NCBI GenBank assembly: GCA_036004665.1
Contig: DASYRG010000020.1
Span: forward strand, 1 to 64,000
Source of the DNA: JACQGZ01 sp036004665
Lineage (GTDB): Bacteria > Sysuimicrobiota > Sysuimicrobiia > Sysuimicrobiales > Humicultoraceae
DNA: 64,000 bases
Direction of reading: 5' to 3'
The number at the start of each line of letters is the position of its first letter. The stretch's first letter is position 1. Below the pieces are notes generated by a model. That model was not told the origin of the DNA and did not search any database. It saw only the letters and a program-made list of their open reading frames with translations. Below, piece after piece: positions 1 to 9,201 of this stretch. Made by a program: the position numbers and the translations under genes.

Positions 1-2377
1 CCCGGCGCGGCAGGAAGGTCGCGACGTCTCCCAGCCGGATGGGCGCGCCGTTGACGGTGCCGACGTGCAGGTCGGCCAGTTTCGCCACCGCGTCGCGGTC
101 GGCGGCCTCCGCCCGCACCGTGATGTCGAACTCTTCTCCCCGAGCCCGGAAGCGCGTCGTCGCGGCGCCAGCCAGGGCCGTGCGCACCTGACTCCCCACC
201 TCGGCAATCGTGAGGTCGAGGGCGGCCAGCTTCTCCATGTCCAGGAGGATCTGAATTTCGCGCTTGCCCGCGCTGAGGTTGGTGTCCACGTTGGTCGTAC
301 CGGGCGTCTCCAGGACGATCCGTTCCACCTGGGCGGCCAAGCGCTCGAGGGTCCGCAGGTCGGCACCCTGCAGCTCCACCTGAACGGGGGCCTCCCCGCC
401 GCCAATCCCCTGGGCCCCCACTTTGATCGTCGCGCCGGCGATCTGCTGCGTGGACGCGCGGACCGCTTCCATCACTTCGTCCACGGAGCGGCTGCGCTGG
501 GCGCGCTCGACCAGATTCACATAGATCTGTGCCGCCTGGCTGCCGGTCGTGGAGGGGCCGAATTGGCTCTCGATGCCGCCGATGAGGGCGAAGGTGTTCT
601 CCACCTCGGGCATCCCATCGAGGACCTGCTCGACCTGGCGGGTGGCCCGGCTGGTGACGGCGAGCGACGTGCCGGGGGGCATGGTCAGCGTCACCTGGAA
701 TTGTCCGAAATCCACCGAAGGGAAAAACTCCTTGCCGATCAGCGGGGATGCGACCAGGCCCAGCGACCCGGCAAAGAGCAGGGCCGCCACGATCAGGACG
801 ACGGCGCGGTGGGTCAGCGCCCATGTGAGCCAGCCGCCATAGCGTGCGCCGGCCCGGTCGAAGACGCGGTCCCACGCCTGGAAGATCCGCGGCAACCGGC
901 CTTCCCTCACCTCGCCGCGCCGCAGCCAGCGAGCGGAGAGCATCGGCGTGAGCGTGAAGCCGATGAGAATGCTGAAGAGATTAGCAAAGACGACCGTCAG
1001 ACCAAACTGGCGGAAGAACTGCCCGACCAGCCCGCGGGTGAAGGCAATGGGGATGAAGACGGCGACGTTGGCCAGGTTGGAGGCCAGCACGGCGAGTTCG
1101 ATCTCCCGGGCGCCGCGGCGCGCCGCCTCCGCCGGGGTCGCCTCGAATTCGAGATGGCGGTTGATGTTCTCGTTGACAACGATGGCATTGTCGATCATCA
1201 GGCCGATCGCGATGGCCAGAGCCAGCAATGAGAGCATGTTCAGAGAAAAGCCGAAAAAGAACATCGGGATGTAGGTGGCGACAATGGCCGCGGGCAGCGC
1301 TAGGGCGATGATGAAGGTGCTCCGTAGACTGTGCAGGAAGACGAAGACCACGACCGTCGCGAGGATCGACCCGAGGATCAGGTTGCCCTGGACGTCGGCC
1401 ACGGAGTCCCTGATCATGAGCGAGTCGTCCAAGGCCACGGCCACCGCAACGTCGGGCAGCTGCACCCGCAGCGCCGCGAGGGTGGCCCGCAACCCGTCCG
1501 CCACCCGCACCGTATTGGCGCCCGACTGCTTCTGGATGGAGATCCCGACGCTGTCGCGGCCGTTCAGGCGAGTAAACTCGTCCGGATCCTTGGAGGCGTC
1601 GCGCACGTCGGCCACCCGGTGCAGGGGGACCGTCGTCCCGTTGCGGCGCAGCGGCAGGGCGCGGATCTCTTCCACCGTGGCGAACTGTCCGACCACCCGC
1701 ACGAGAAACTCCTCGTCCCCGTCGCGAATCTTGCCGGAGGGGACGTTCAGGTTGGCGCTGCGAAGGGCCGACTCCACGTCGAAGGTGGTCAGCCCTTCGG
1801 CCCGCAGACGGTCCTGATCGAGATCAATGTGGATCTCCCGGGTGCGGCCGCCCGAAACAGTAACGGCTGCGACCCCGGGGACCCGCTCCAGCATCGGCTT
1901 GATGGTGTTTTCCGTCAGGTCTCGCAGGACCAGAGGATCGCGCCCGCTGACGCCGAGCAGCATGATCGGCTGGGTGCTGAAGTCGAAGCGCTGGACGATG
2001 GGATCCGCGGCGTCGCGGGGGAAACTCCCCTTCACCAGATCCACCCGCTGGCGGACGTCGGCGGTGACCGCGTCCAGATCGGTGCCCAGGATGAACTCGA
2101 TCCCGACGACCGAGGCGCCCTCCTGGGAGACCGTGCGGATCTGCCGGACGTTGGTCAGTGAGCTCAGCTGCTCCTCGAGCGGCTTGCTGATGAGCGTCTC
2201 CACCTCTTCGGGACCGGCGCCGGGGTAGACCGTGCTCACCGAGACGAAGGGGAACTGGACGTTGGGGAAGAGCTCGACCGGCAGCCGACCGTAGGAGATA
2301 GCGCCCAGCACCATCAGGGCGGCGATCATCACCAGCACGAGCACCTGGCGTCGGATGGCCAGTGAGGAGAGCGACAT
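1..2377 (-). CDS. RND-family multidrug efflux permease (HAE1/AcrB-like), partial
   Basis: Minus-strand frame open from an ATG at 2377 to the left window edge (about 790 residues seen; the C-terminal part lies outside). Translation gives an inner-membrane proton-driven efflux pump: first membrane helix at about residues 10-30, followed by the family sequence VELFPNVQFPFVSVSTVYPG, then porter-domain sequence, and a TM4 proton-relay motif IGLMIDNAIVVNENI, where one of the two AcrB aspartates is kept and the second is Asn (common outside Proteobacteria). The start codon overlaps the stop of the upstream adaptor gene (TGATG), so the two are translationally coupled. A partner outer-membrane channel is not visible. 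Substrate cannot be read from sequence. Confidence 0.93.
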   Translation of the reverse strand, partial: MSLSSLAIRRQVLVLVMIAALMVLGAISYGRLPVELFPNVQFPFVSVSTVYPGAGPEEVETLISKPLEEQLSSLTNVRQIRTVSQEGASVVGIEFILGTDLDAVTADVRQRVDLVKGSFPRDAADPIVQRFDFSTQPIMLLGVSGRDPLVLRDLTENTIKPMLERVPGVAAVTVSGGRTREIHIDLDQDRLRAEGLTTFDVESALRSANLNVPSGKIRDGDEEFLVRVVGQFATVEEIRALPLRRNGTTVPLHRVADVRDASKDPDEFTRLNGRDSVGISIQKQSGANTVRVADGLRATLAALRVQLPDVAVAVALDDSLMIRDSVADVQGNLILGSILATVVVFVFLHSLRSTFIIALALPAAIVATYIPMFFFGFSLNMLSLLALAIAIGLMIDNAIVVNENINRHLEFEATPAEAARRGAREIELAVLASNLANVAVFIPIAFTRGLVGQFFRQFGLTVVFANLFSILIGFTLTPMLSARWLRRGEVREGRLPRIFQAWDRVFDRAGARYGGWLTWALTHRAVVLIVAALLFAGSLGLVASPLIGKEFFPSVDFGQFQVTLTMPPGTSLAVTSRATRQVEQVLDGMPEVENTFALIGGIESQFGPSTTGSQAAQIYVNLVERAQRSRSVDEVMEAVRASTQQIAGATIKVGAQGIGGGEAPVQVELQGADLRTLERLAAQVERIVLETPGTTNVDTNLSAGKREIQILLDMEKLAALDLTIAEVGSQVRTALAGAATTRFRARGEEFDITVRAEAADRDAVAKLADLHVGTVNGAPIRLGDVATFLPRR

Positions 2378-3738
2378 CAGCGCGACACCCGCCGCGTCAC
2401 GCGGACGCGTGTGTCCGCGGTGATCGACTCCGGCCCAAGGACGATGACCTCCTCGCCCTCTCTGACCCCCGAGAGGACCTCCACCCTGCCTCCCGTGGTG
2501 AGCGCCGTCCTCACCGGGCGCACCGCCACTTTCCCTTCCGTCACCACCCAGACGCTGGGCCGGCCGTCACCGCGCAGCGCCGCCCGGGGAACAGTCAGGG
2601 CGTCCCGCCTCCGCTCCACCACGATCGTGCCGCGGACAGAACTGCCCGGCAGCAGCGCCGCGGACGGACCCCCGCTTCCGACAATGCGCAGCCGCACCGT
2701 CACCGCCCGGCTGCGGGCGTCGGCGAGCGGAGTCACCGTCTTCACCGCCGCCGCCAGCGGCACGCTCCCCGCGATCTCTGGGCGCAACGTCGCGGGCTGA
2801 CCCGGGTGCACCAGCGCCGCCTCACGCTCTCCGATGGTGACTTCCGCTTCCATCGCGCGGTCATCGTAGACGACCGCGACGGGGACGCTGCCGAACTCTC
2901 CCCCCGAGACGAAATCGCCGGGGGAGATCTGGATGCGCGCCACCCGCCCCGCGAAGGGCGCCCGGATCGTCGTCTCGGCGAGGGCCTGGCGAGCCTCGAC
3001 CAGCACCGCCTGCGCCTGGGCCATCTGCGCTCGGGCAGCTCTCACCTCTTCGGGTCGCGCCCCGGTCTCGACCAGGCTCTGCTGCTGGCGCACCGCCGAG
3101 AGGGCCGATTCCGCCGAGCGCACCTGCGCCTCGCTCGATTCCACCTGCGTGCGGGCCCGGTCGACCTCCCAGCGGGCCTGATCCACCTGTGACTGAGAGA
3201 CCGCGCCCTCGCGGAAGAGCATCTCCATCCGCCCCAGGTTGGTCTGCATCGTCTGCAGCGTGACGCGCGCGTGGGACAGGTTGGACCGCGCGGTGGCCAG
3301 CGCAGATTCCGCCTGACGCACAGCCTCTGCGGCCTGCACGCGCTCCTGCGCGCGGGCGCCGGCCACGAGCAGGGCCACGCGCGCCTGCGCCGCCTCGACC
3401 GCGGCCGCCGCCTGCCGCACCCGGACGGCTGCCTGGGCGGAGTCCAACTGCACGAGGGGCTGCCCGGCGGAGACCTGCGCGCCGTCGGAGACGAGCACGC
3501 GGACCACAGGACCGGACTGGCGGGCGAAGACCTCGGCGACCCGCGCCGAGGTAAGACTGCCGCTGACGTCGACGGTGCGCTCCACGGTCTGGCGTGTCAC
3601 CAGCGCCACCTCGACGGGCACCGGCGGGGTCTCGGGCGGAGGCGCCTGCGCTCCAGTGGGAGCGCGAAGGCGGCCCACCGCCAGCCCTCCCAGCAGCAGG
3701 ATGATCACCAGCAGCAGAATCCAGATCCACCGCCTCAC
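2377..3738 (-). CDS. RND efflux periplasmic adaptor (HlyD/AcrA family)
   Basis: 453 residues. N-terminal membrane anchor (about residues 4-22), then a short Pro-rich linker and the biotinyl-lipoyl half-motif, followed by long Ala/Gln/Glu-rich coiled-coil stretches (about 100-225). The second lipoyl half TIRAPFAGRVARIQISPGDF and beta-barrel/membrane-proximal domains come after. This is the usual architecture of membrane-fusion proteins that link an RND pump to an outer-membrane channel. The stop overlaps the pump's ATG at 2377 and the start overlaps the TetR gene's end by 4 bases, giving a regulator-adaptor-pump operon. No canonical lipobox is seen, so it is probably held by the N-terminal helix. 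Confidence 0.93.
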   Translation of the reverse strand: MRRWIWILLLVIILLLGGLAVGRLRAPTGAQAPPPETPPVPVEVALVTRQTVERTVDVSGSLTSARVAEVFARQSGPVVRVLVSDGAQVSAGQPLVQLDSAQAAVRVRQAAAAVEAAQARVALLVAGARAQERVQAAEAVRQAESALATARSNLSHARVTLQTMQTNLGRMEMLFREGAVSQSQVDQARWEVDRARTQVESSEAQVRSAESALSAVRQQQSLVETGARPEEVRAARAQMAQAQAVLVEARQALAETTIRAPFAGRVARIQISPGDFVSGGEFGSVPVAVVYDDRAMEAEVTIGEREAALVHPGQPATLRPEIAGSVPLAAAVKTVTPLADARSRAVTVRLRIVGSGGPSAALLPGSSVRGTIVVERRRDALTVPRAALRGDGRPSVWVVTEGKVAVRPVRTALTTGGRVEVLSGVREGEEVIVLGPESITADTRVRVTRRVSR

Positions 3739-4403
3739 GTTGCCGTCACCTCATCGAGGTAGCGAGCGATGTCGTCCTTGGGAACGCCTGTCGCGCCCAG
3801 GCCGTTCAGCAGCACATCCATCATGTTGGCGACTGTCTCTGACACGGGCAACGGCTGATCCGCCGAGAGCATTCCTACGTCGAGGACGTGAATCACCGCG
3901 GAGAGGGCCTGGGCCGACAGCACGGGATCGACGGGCTTGAACTCCCCCCGGGCGATGCCGCGCTCCAGGACCGTCTGAAAGATGGCCAGTTCCTCCTCAC
4001 GATGACGGGCGACGACGTTGCCGAATCGCTTGCGGGGGTCGGCGCGGAGCTCTTCCGCGACGAGGACGCGGACCAGGTCGGCCCCCCCGGCGGCGAATTG
4101 GAGATGCAGCGCGACGGCGCGGGCGAGGGCGGCGGCTGCGGGGCCATCGTCAAGCACCCGCTTCATCGCCGCGGTGAGCGACTCAATCGCCTCCTCGAGC
4201 AGGGAGCGATAGAGGCGGTCCTTGTCGCGGAAGTGATGGTAGATCGCCGCCTTGGAAACGCCAGCGGCCTCGGCGATCTGGCGCATGGAGGTTTCGGCAA
4301 ATCCCCTCCGGGCAAAGAGACGGGTTGCCGCGGCCACGATCGCGGAGCGGCTTGAGATCCCGGCCTCGGCGGGACGCCGCCCGGGCCGGTCGCGCACGGC
4401 CAT
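3735..4403 (-). CDS. TetR/AcrR-family transcriptional repressor of the efflux operon
   Basis: 222 residues. The N-terminal TetR helix-turn-helix is at about residues 20-65 (SMRQIAEAAGVSKAAIYHHF, then the typical RDKDRLYRSLLEE continuation). The remaining helical domain is the presumed ligand pocket and dimer interface. It is first in an operon with the adaptor and RND pump (4-base overlap with the adaptor), which is the usual arrangement for a drug-responsive local repressor. A perfect 7-bp-arm inverted repeat 52 bases upstream of the start is the probable operator, so autoregulation is inferred. Confidence 0.93.
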   Translation of the reverse strand: MAVRDRPGRRPAEAGISSRSAIVAAATRLFARRGFAETSMRQIAEAAGVSKAAIYHHFRDKDRLYRSLLEEAIESLTAAMKRVLDDGPAAAALARAVALHLQFAAGGADLVRVLVAEELRADPRKRFGNVVARHREEELAIFQTVLERGIARGEFKPVDPVLSAQALSAVIHVLDVGMLSADQPLPVSETVANMMDVLLNGLGATGVPKDDIARYLDEVTAT

Positions 4404-4454
4404 CCAGTGACTCCTCCTCTTCCCTCATGAAAGCGGACAGCCCACTCTGGCTGA

Positions 4455-4470
4455 CCGACCGTTCGGTCGG
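4455..4470. promoter_or_regulatory. Probable TetR operator palindrome
   Basis: CCGACCG-TT-CGGTCGG, a perfect inverted repeat with 7-bp arms and a 2-bp centre, upstream of the TetR gene. Many TetR/AcrR repressors bind GACCG-nn-CGGTC type palindromes. The role is inferred from position and symmetry. Confidence 0.7.
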
Positions 4471-4506
4471 GAGCGCTTCCAGGCTATCCGCGCAGGTCTT
4501 GGCGTG

Positions 4507-5310
4507 TCAAGGTCCGCGCGGATCCCTCGGTGCCAGGACGTGGGAGGGTTCCTTCAGCAGGAAGAGGTCTTCACCCAGCCGCGGTACGGCACGAGAGCGG
4601 TCGACGTCGGCGCAGAAGAGGAGGTCCGCTTCCAGGCCCAATCCGGCGACGTGTCGTCCCCCGGCCGTGCGCCGGAAGAACCGCAGGGCGTCGGGTTCAG
4701 CGGCGTGAAGCAGGAGTGCCGCCTCCGCCCCGTCGAGGAGGGTGACGGCGTCGAGGCGGCGGATCCGCTCGACGATGACGCCGGCTGCGTACAGGTCGTC
4801 GGCCCCAAAGGTTCCGGCGCTGCCGGACCGCCCCGCGCATACGACGGTGACGGCGCCGTCATCGCCCGCGCGGTCCCAGGCGGCCTCAGCGACGGCGGCG
4901 GCGTTGCGGAGGCATCCCGCCAGGACCGTCCCCGCTCCGGCGGCCGCGTAGAAGGCCGGGGCTCCGTTGGTGGTGGCGAAGATGACGGCGCGGCCTGCAA
5001 CCGCAGCGGTGGCCAGGAGGGCGGGAGAATTCCCGTAATCAAACCCCTCCGGGGGCAGACCGTACTCCTCCCCGATCAGGAGAGGACGGCGGCCCGTTCC
5101 GGCCGTGGGCTCCCCGGCCGGCGGGTGCGGCCGTGCCGCCACGGCGCGATGCGCCGCCTCAACCGTCTGGGCCACGTAGATGGGACTGGCCTGGCGTTCG
5201 ACCAGGGTGACCAGTGAGGTGCTGGCCCTGATGACGTCCACGACGACCGCCACGGTGGTGGTGGCGTCCAGCGCGTGCGGACGCAGGGCGACGTCGAGGC
5301 GGCGGCTCAC
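4507..5310 (-). CDS. comB: 2-phosphosulfolactate phosphatase family protein (ComB-like)
   Basis: 267 residues from a GTG at 5310; the open frame extends further upstream but only into the preceding protease gene, whose stop this GTG overlaps by 4 bases (GTGA). The family motif VVVDVIRASTSLVTL at about residues 20-35 and the Gly/Ala-rich C-terminal half with the ATTNGAPAF segment match ComB, the Mg2+-dependent phosphatase that turns phosphosulfolactate into sulfolactate in coenzyme M synthesis. No ComA or ComC is visible here; in many bacteria ComB homologues stand alone and their substrate is unknown. It could be a phosphatase of a related sulfonate or other small acid. Confidence 0.85.
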   Translation of the reverse strand: MSRRLDVALRPHALDATTTVAVVVDVIRASTSLVTLVERQASPIYVAQTVEAAHRAVAARPHPPAGEPTAGTGRRPLLIGEEYGLPPEGFDYGNSPALLATAAVAGRAVIFATTNGAPAFYAAAGAGTVLAGCLRNAAAVAEAAWDRAGDDGAVTVVCAGRSGSAGTFGADDLYAAGVIVERIRRLDAVTLLDGAEAALLLHAAEPDALRFFRRTAGGRHVAGLGLEADLLFCADVDRSRAVPRLGEDLFLLKEPSHVLAPRDPRGP

Positions 5311-6389
5311 CCGGTGAGCTTCCGCCGGCGGAGGTCCTCCTCCATCGCGGCGCGCAAGCGGGCGTAGACGGTGACCGCCAGGTCTCGCAGGGAGAGGCCG
5401 TTCCACGCCGCGTCCTGCGCCGTGAGCGTGGCGATCGTGACGCCCCGGGCCGTCATCACCCACTCGGCGTCGCGCTGGCGCAGCGCCACCTCGAAGGAAC
5501 GCAGGTCGGCGTTGAAGAGACGGTCCAAGCGCGAGGAGACATCGCGCACCCGCTCAATGTCGGAGAGGCGCAGCAGCGGTTTCTCGTTGAGCAGCAACTC
5601 TCCGCCGGTGCGCTCGGTCTCCTTGATCTCGCGCACCGCCAGCCGGAGGTAGTTGGCGGAGATGCGCCTGATCACGGGCAGGTTGCGCCGGCGCAGCTCT
5701 TCTTCTATATAGGCGATGCGCTCGATGGTCTTGGGGTGGTCGGCCCACGCGCCCGCATCGACGCTGGGGCGGAACTGCTCCTCCCAGGCAAAGCGCTCCA
5801 TCAGGGTGAGCATCCCCACCGGCGCATACGGCGTCTTGGCCAGATAGGTCACAGCCGTGAGGTCGGCGTCCCGCTCCAGGTCCCTGGTGAAGTGGGCCAG
5901 GAACCCGATGCTGGCCAGCTGCACCCCGCGCGCCGCGTTCGGGTCGCGGGTGAGCGCGGCGATGAGGATGGTGATGAGGGCCGCCTGAGTCTGCCGCCGC
6001 TGCATCTCCATCCCGTGGGCGTGGGCCACGTGGACGATCTCGTGCGCCAGCAGCGCGGCCAGCTCATGATCGCTGCGCACGAGGCCGAACATGGGCTTGG
6101 TGACGTAGATCCAGCCGCCCGGCAGCGAGACCGCATTGGCCACCTCGACGTCGAGGATCTTGAAGACGTAGTTGACCCCGTCACGATCCGAGACGGGCAC
6201 GATAGTCTTGGCGATCCGGTTCATCTGCTCATTGAGGGCCGGGTCGGTTACGACCGGATAGCGGCTCTCCAGTTGCTGGGCCAGCTGCCGGCCGATGCGG
6301 ACTTCGTCGGCCGAAGGGGGCGGAACGGCCCCGGCGGCGGCCCCCACCGCCGTTGTCACGATGAGCAGCGCCAGGAGAGTCCGGATCAT
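5307..6389 (-). CDS. M48-family zinc metalloprotease, secreted or anchored
   Basis: 360 residues. An N-terminal hydrophobic signal (about residues 3-20, ending in AAAGA) suggests export. The zinc motif HEIVHVAHAHG (HExxH) lies near residue 115, with the downstream ERDADLTAV segment supplying the third zinc ligand (ExxxD), as in Oma1/BepA-type M48 peptidases. The C-terminal 150 residues are helical and unassigned; no TPR is evident. It overlaps TatD upstream and ComB downstream by 4 bases each, so the three are co-transcribed. Expected role: quality control of envelope proteins. Confidence 0.92.
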   Translation of the reverse strand: MIRTLLALLIVTTAVGAAAGAVPPPSADEVRIGRQLAQQLESRYPVVTDPALNEQMNRIAKTIVPVSDRDGVNYVFKILDVEVANAVSLPGGWIYVTKPMFGLVRSDHELAALLAHEIVHVAHAHGMEMQRRQTQAALITILIAALTRDPNAARGVQLASIGFLAHFTRDLERDADLTAVTYLAKTPYAPVGMLTLMERFAWEEQFRPSVDAGAWADHPKTIERIAYIEEELRRRNLPVIRRISANYLRLAVREIKETERTGGELLLNEKPLLRLSDIERVRDVSSRLDRLFNADLRSFEVALRQRDAEWVMTARGVTIATLTAQDAAWNGLSLRDLAVTVYARLRAAMEEDLRRRKLTG

Positions 6390-7165
6390 GCCGGCGCCTC
6401 CACGGGGAAACTGAAGAGGCGGCGCACGTTGGCCGTGGTCGCCGCGGCCACCGCCTCGACGGTCGTGCCGCGGAGCGCGGCCAGGCGCTCGGCGACCAGA
6501 CCCACGCGCGCCGGCTCGTTGCGTCTGCCGCGGTAGGGCTCGGGAGAGAGCAGTGGGGCGTCGGTCTCCAGCAGCAACCGCTCTATCGGCGCCTGGACCG
6601 CCACCTCCACGGATGGGCCGGCGTTGCGGAACGTCAGCGGCCCGCCGAAGGCCAGATACCCTCCGTGCTGCAAACAGATCCTGGCCGTCTCAGCTGAGCC
6701 GGAGAACGCGTGAAAAATGACCGGGATCTCCGGGAACTCGGACAGAATCGCCAGCACCTCCGGGTAGGCTTCGCGGCAATGGATGATCACGGGCAGCGCC
6801 GCGTCGCGCGCCAGCTCCAGATGGGCGCGGAAGAGCGCCTCCTGCGCAGCCCGCGGCGCGTAGTCGCGATAGTAGTCCAATCCCGTCTCGCCGATGGCGA
6901 CGACACGATCCTGCGCCAGCAGCGGTTCCAGCCGGCGCACCGCCTCGGGGGCTGCGCCGCCCGCCTCATGCGGGTGGATCCCCACCGCCGCCAGCACCTG
7001 CGAGTGGTGCCCGGCCAGGGCCGCCGTCCTCCGCGAGGACTCGAGGTTCGTGCCGATGGCCACCACGGTGCGGACGCCCGCCGCGGCGGCCCGCTGCAGC
7101 ACTGCCTCCCGGTCGCTTTCGAAGGCGGCATCGTCGAGATGAGCGTGGGTATCGACCAGTTCCAT
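6386..7165 (-). CDS. tatD: TatD-family metal-dependent hydrolase (DNase)
   Basis: 259 residues, the normal TatD length. All metal-site motifs are visible: VDTHAHLDD at the N-terminus, GETGLDYYRD (about 92), IHCREAY (about 128), FHAFSG (about 152) and ETDAPLLSP (about 200). TatD enzymes are TIM-barrel 3'-5' exonucleases or metallohydrolases. The gene follows the methionyl-tRNA synthetase gene in many bacteria; here metG lies 2 kb away on the same strand, separated by two plus-strand genes. The start is divergent from the epimerase gene across 70 bases. Confidence 0.95.
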   Translation of the reverse strand: MELVDTHAHLDDAAFESDREAVLQRAAAAGVRTVVAIGTNLESSRRTAALAGHHSQVLAAVGIHPHEAGGAAPEAVRRLEPLLAQDRVVAIGETGLDYYRDYAPRAAQEALFRAHLELARDAALPVIIHCREAYPEVLAILSEFPEIPVIFHAFSGSAETARICLQHGGYLAFGGPLTFRNAGPSVEVAVQAPIERLLLETDAPLLSPEPYRGRRNEPARVGLVAERLAALRGTTVEAVAAATTANVRRLFSFPVEAPA

Positions 7166-7235
7166 GAGCGTCTTCTATCCTATCTATTGTACGGTTCACC
7201 ATCCACTCGTGGATCTGAGGCCTCGAGGGTCGGCC

Positions 7236-8216
7236 ATGCGCGTCCTCATCGTGGGCGGGACGAGCTTCTTTGGAAAACTGATCGTGCGCGCATTCCTCGA
7301 CCGCGGCAACCAGGTCTCCGTGTACACGCGCGGGCGGCGGCGCCCCGACTTCCTCGACGTCGTGGAACATCTCCGCGGCGATCGCACCGATCACGCTGGA
7401 TTCGTCCGCGCCCTCTCGGACCGCTCCTTCGACGTCGTGGTCGACAACATCGCCTTCCTCCGCCCTGACGTCGAAGCGACCGTGCGGGCGTTCGGAGGCC
7501 GGATCGGCCACTACATCCTGACGAGTTCCGGCTCGGTCTATCCGCGGTTCTCCGCCCGCCCGCCCTTCCAGCCCATCGTCGAGGAGGCCGCGGATCTCAG
7601 CCTACGCGGCGATGACGATTACTCGGAAGGCAAACGGACCTGCGAGCAGGCCGCGCTGGAGCAGAACCTCTTCCCGGTCACAATCATCCGCCCGCCGATC
7701 GTGCAGGGCCCCGAGGATCCGAGCCGGCGGGGCTGGTTCTGGTATCAACGCATCGCCGACGGCGGCCCGGTGCTGGTCCCCCTGCGGTCGCCCTCCAGCG
7801 TGTGGCGGCAGGCCTGCAGTCGGGACATCGCGGCGGCGGTCCTGCTCGCCGCCGGAAACCCCGCCGCATTCGGGAAGACCTATAACATCGCAGGCGATGA
7901 GATCCTTACCCTGGAGGACTTCGCCCGCCTCGTCGCCGACATCCTCGAGAAGGGCGACCCCGTCGTTTCGGTGCCCGCAGCGGTCTTGAAGCGGGACGCG
8001 CCCTGGTATCGACCGACCTTTGCGCACTGGTTCGTCATGGACACCACGAAGGTCAAAGCGGACCTCGGGTTCGCCCCGATCCCCCTTCCGCAGTGGCTCG
8101 CCGAGACGGTCCGCTGGCATCTGGCCGCCGCTCTGCCGCCCGCCGAGGGCTATGACCGGCGCGGTGCTGAAATCGCCCTGGCGCGGCGCGCGCAGGCGGC
8201 GCCGCAGGACGCTTGA
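7236..8216 (+). CDS. NAD-dependent epimerase/dehydratase (extended SDR family)
   Basis: 326 residues from the ATG at 7236; the frame is open 24 codons further upstream, but the nucleotide-binding fold begins right at this methionine (MRVLIVGGTSFFGKLIV), so this start is chosen. The Rossmann GGTSFFG loop, a serine (LTSSGSVYP, about 104-112) and a YxxxK-like site (DYSEGK, about 130) are visible. This group includes isoflavone-reductase-like and plastid CSP41-like SDRs that act on nucleotide sugars or related substrates; the substrate is not predictable. Followed 12 bases later by a membrane protein gene. Confidence 0.85.
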   Translation: MRVLIVGGTSFFGKLIVRAFLDRGNQVSVYTRGRRRPDFLDVVEHLRGDRTDHAGFVRALSDRSFDVVVDNIAFLRPDVEATVRAFGGRIGHYILTSSGSVYPRFSARPPFQPIVEEAADLSLRGDDDYSEGKRTCEQAALEQNLFPVTIIRPPIVQGPEDPSRRGWFWYQRIADGGPVLVPLRSPSSVWRQACSRDIAAAVLLAAGNPAAFGKTYNIAGDEILTLEDFARLVADILEKGDPVVSVPAAVLKRDAPWYRPTFAHWFVMDTTKVKADLGFAPIPLPQWLAETVRWHLAAALPPAEGYDRRGAEIALARRAQAAPQDA

Positions 8217-8228
8217 CCGGAGGAACCG

Positions 8229-8846
8229 ATGCTCACACTGTGGAGTGAACTCCCACGGCCCCGGACGGTCGAGGTCACCGCCGACCTCACCACCGCAGCG
8301 TGGCTGGGGGTATGGCTGATCGCCGCCTGGAGAGTCTACGACCGTCTGGCCTCGCTGGCGGCCGGGGTGGGGCAGATTCGCGACGGCGGGCTCGCGCTCG
8401 AGTCCGCGGGCGCCCACCTGGGGGAAGCCCTGGCCGTGGTGCCGGTGATCGGCAAGAGCGCCGGCGAGGTCGTGCGGCTGGCGTTCGCGGGGACGGCGGC
8501 CCCGTTCATCGTGGCGGGGAGCAGCCTGGAAGGGTTGATTACCTTCATCGCCTGGCTGCTCGCGCTCCTGGTGCTGGCCCTGCCCGCCGGATTCTGGCTC
8601 AACCGCTATCTTCCCTGGCGGCTGCGGCGCGTCCTGACGCTCCAGGCCGCGCACCGCGTGATCCGCGCGGACCCCGCACGCCCCGTCTCAGAGGTGCAGC
8701 GGCTGCTGGCCTCCCGCGCCCTGCACAGGCTCACCTACGCGGAGCTGCGCGTCTACTCGCCCGATCCGTTTGGTGACTGGCTGGCAGGACGGTTTGACCG
8801 GCTGGCCCGCGCCGAGCTCGCCTCCGTCGGCCTCCGCCTCAGGTGA
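8229..8846 (+). CDS. Hypothetical membrane protein
   Basis: 205 residues; no family recognised. Two to three hydrophobic segments are visible: about residues 23-40 (LGVWLIAAW), a weaker one about 85-100 and a strong one about 103-125 (ITFIAWLLALLVLALPAG). The basic C-terminal 80 residues (PWRLRRVLTLQAAHRVIR) are probably cytoplasmic. It starts 12 bases after the epimerase stop, so it is likely in the same transcript. Its 3' end overlaps the convergent tRNA-binding protein gene by 8 bases. Confidence 0.7.
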   Translation: MLTLWSELPRPRTVEVTADLTTAAWLGVWLIAAWRVYDRLASLAAGVGQIRDGGLALESAGAHLGEALAVVPVIGKSAGEVVRLAFAGTAAPFIVAGSSLEGLITFIAWLLALLVLALPAGFWLNRYLPWRLRRVLTLQAAHRVIRADPARPVSEVQRLLASRALHRLTYAELRVYSPDPFGDWLAGRFDRLARAELASVGLRLR

Positions 8847-9165
8847 TGCGCGCGCCCGTCGGCGCGGCCTTGTCGACTGTGAGCAGACCGATCTCCCCTT
8901 CCCATTCCGCCGCGAGGAGCATCCCGTTGGATTCCACGCCGCGCACCTTGCGCGGCTGCAGGTTGGCCAGCACGATAATGCGGCGGCCCGCGAGCGTCTC
9001 CGGCCGATAGAGCGGGAAGATGCCGGTGATCATCCGCCGCACCTCGCCGCCGATGTCCACCTGAATCTCGATGAGTTTGTCCGTCCCCGCCACCCGCTCG
9101 GCGGAGAGGATCTCACCGACGCGGATGTCCAGCTTCCGAAACTCCTCGATGGTGATGGGATCCAC
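8839..9165 (-). CDS. Methionyl-tRNA synthetase C-terminal-like tRNA-binding protein (free-standing)
   Basis: 108 residues forming one OB-fold tRNA-binding domain: FRKLDIRVGEILSAERV at the start, IVLANLQPRKVRGVESNGML near residues 67-87. This is the domain fused to the C-terminus of many MetRS enzymes (or CsaA/Arc1p-like when free). Here it is a separate gene 36 bases downstream of the MetRS catalytic gene, so the two proteins probably form a two-subunit MetRS, as known in Aquifex and some archaea. It should increase tRNA affinity. Confidence 0.92.
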   Translation of the reverse strand: MDPITIEEFRKLDIRVGEILSAERVAGTDKLIEIQVDIGGEVRRMITGIFPLYRPETLAGRRIIVLANLQPRKVRGVESNGMLLAAEWEGEIGLLTVDKAAPTGARIT

Positions 9166-9201
9166 AGGCCGATCTCCTTTCGTCGCAGGATCGCCGAGGC
9201 G

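Noticed and set aside
65..2161. Long plus-strand open frames at 65-1231 and 1331-2161
   Set aside because: They are shadows of the RND permease on the minus strand: Arg/His/Gly-rich with no family match, while the minus strand reads as a full RND protein.
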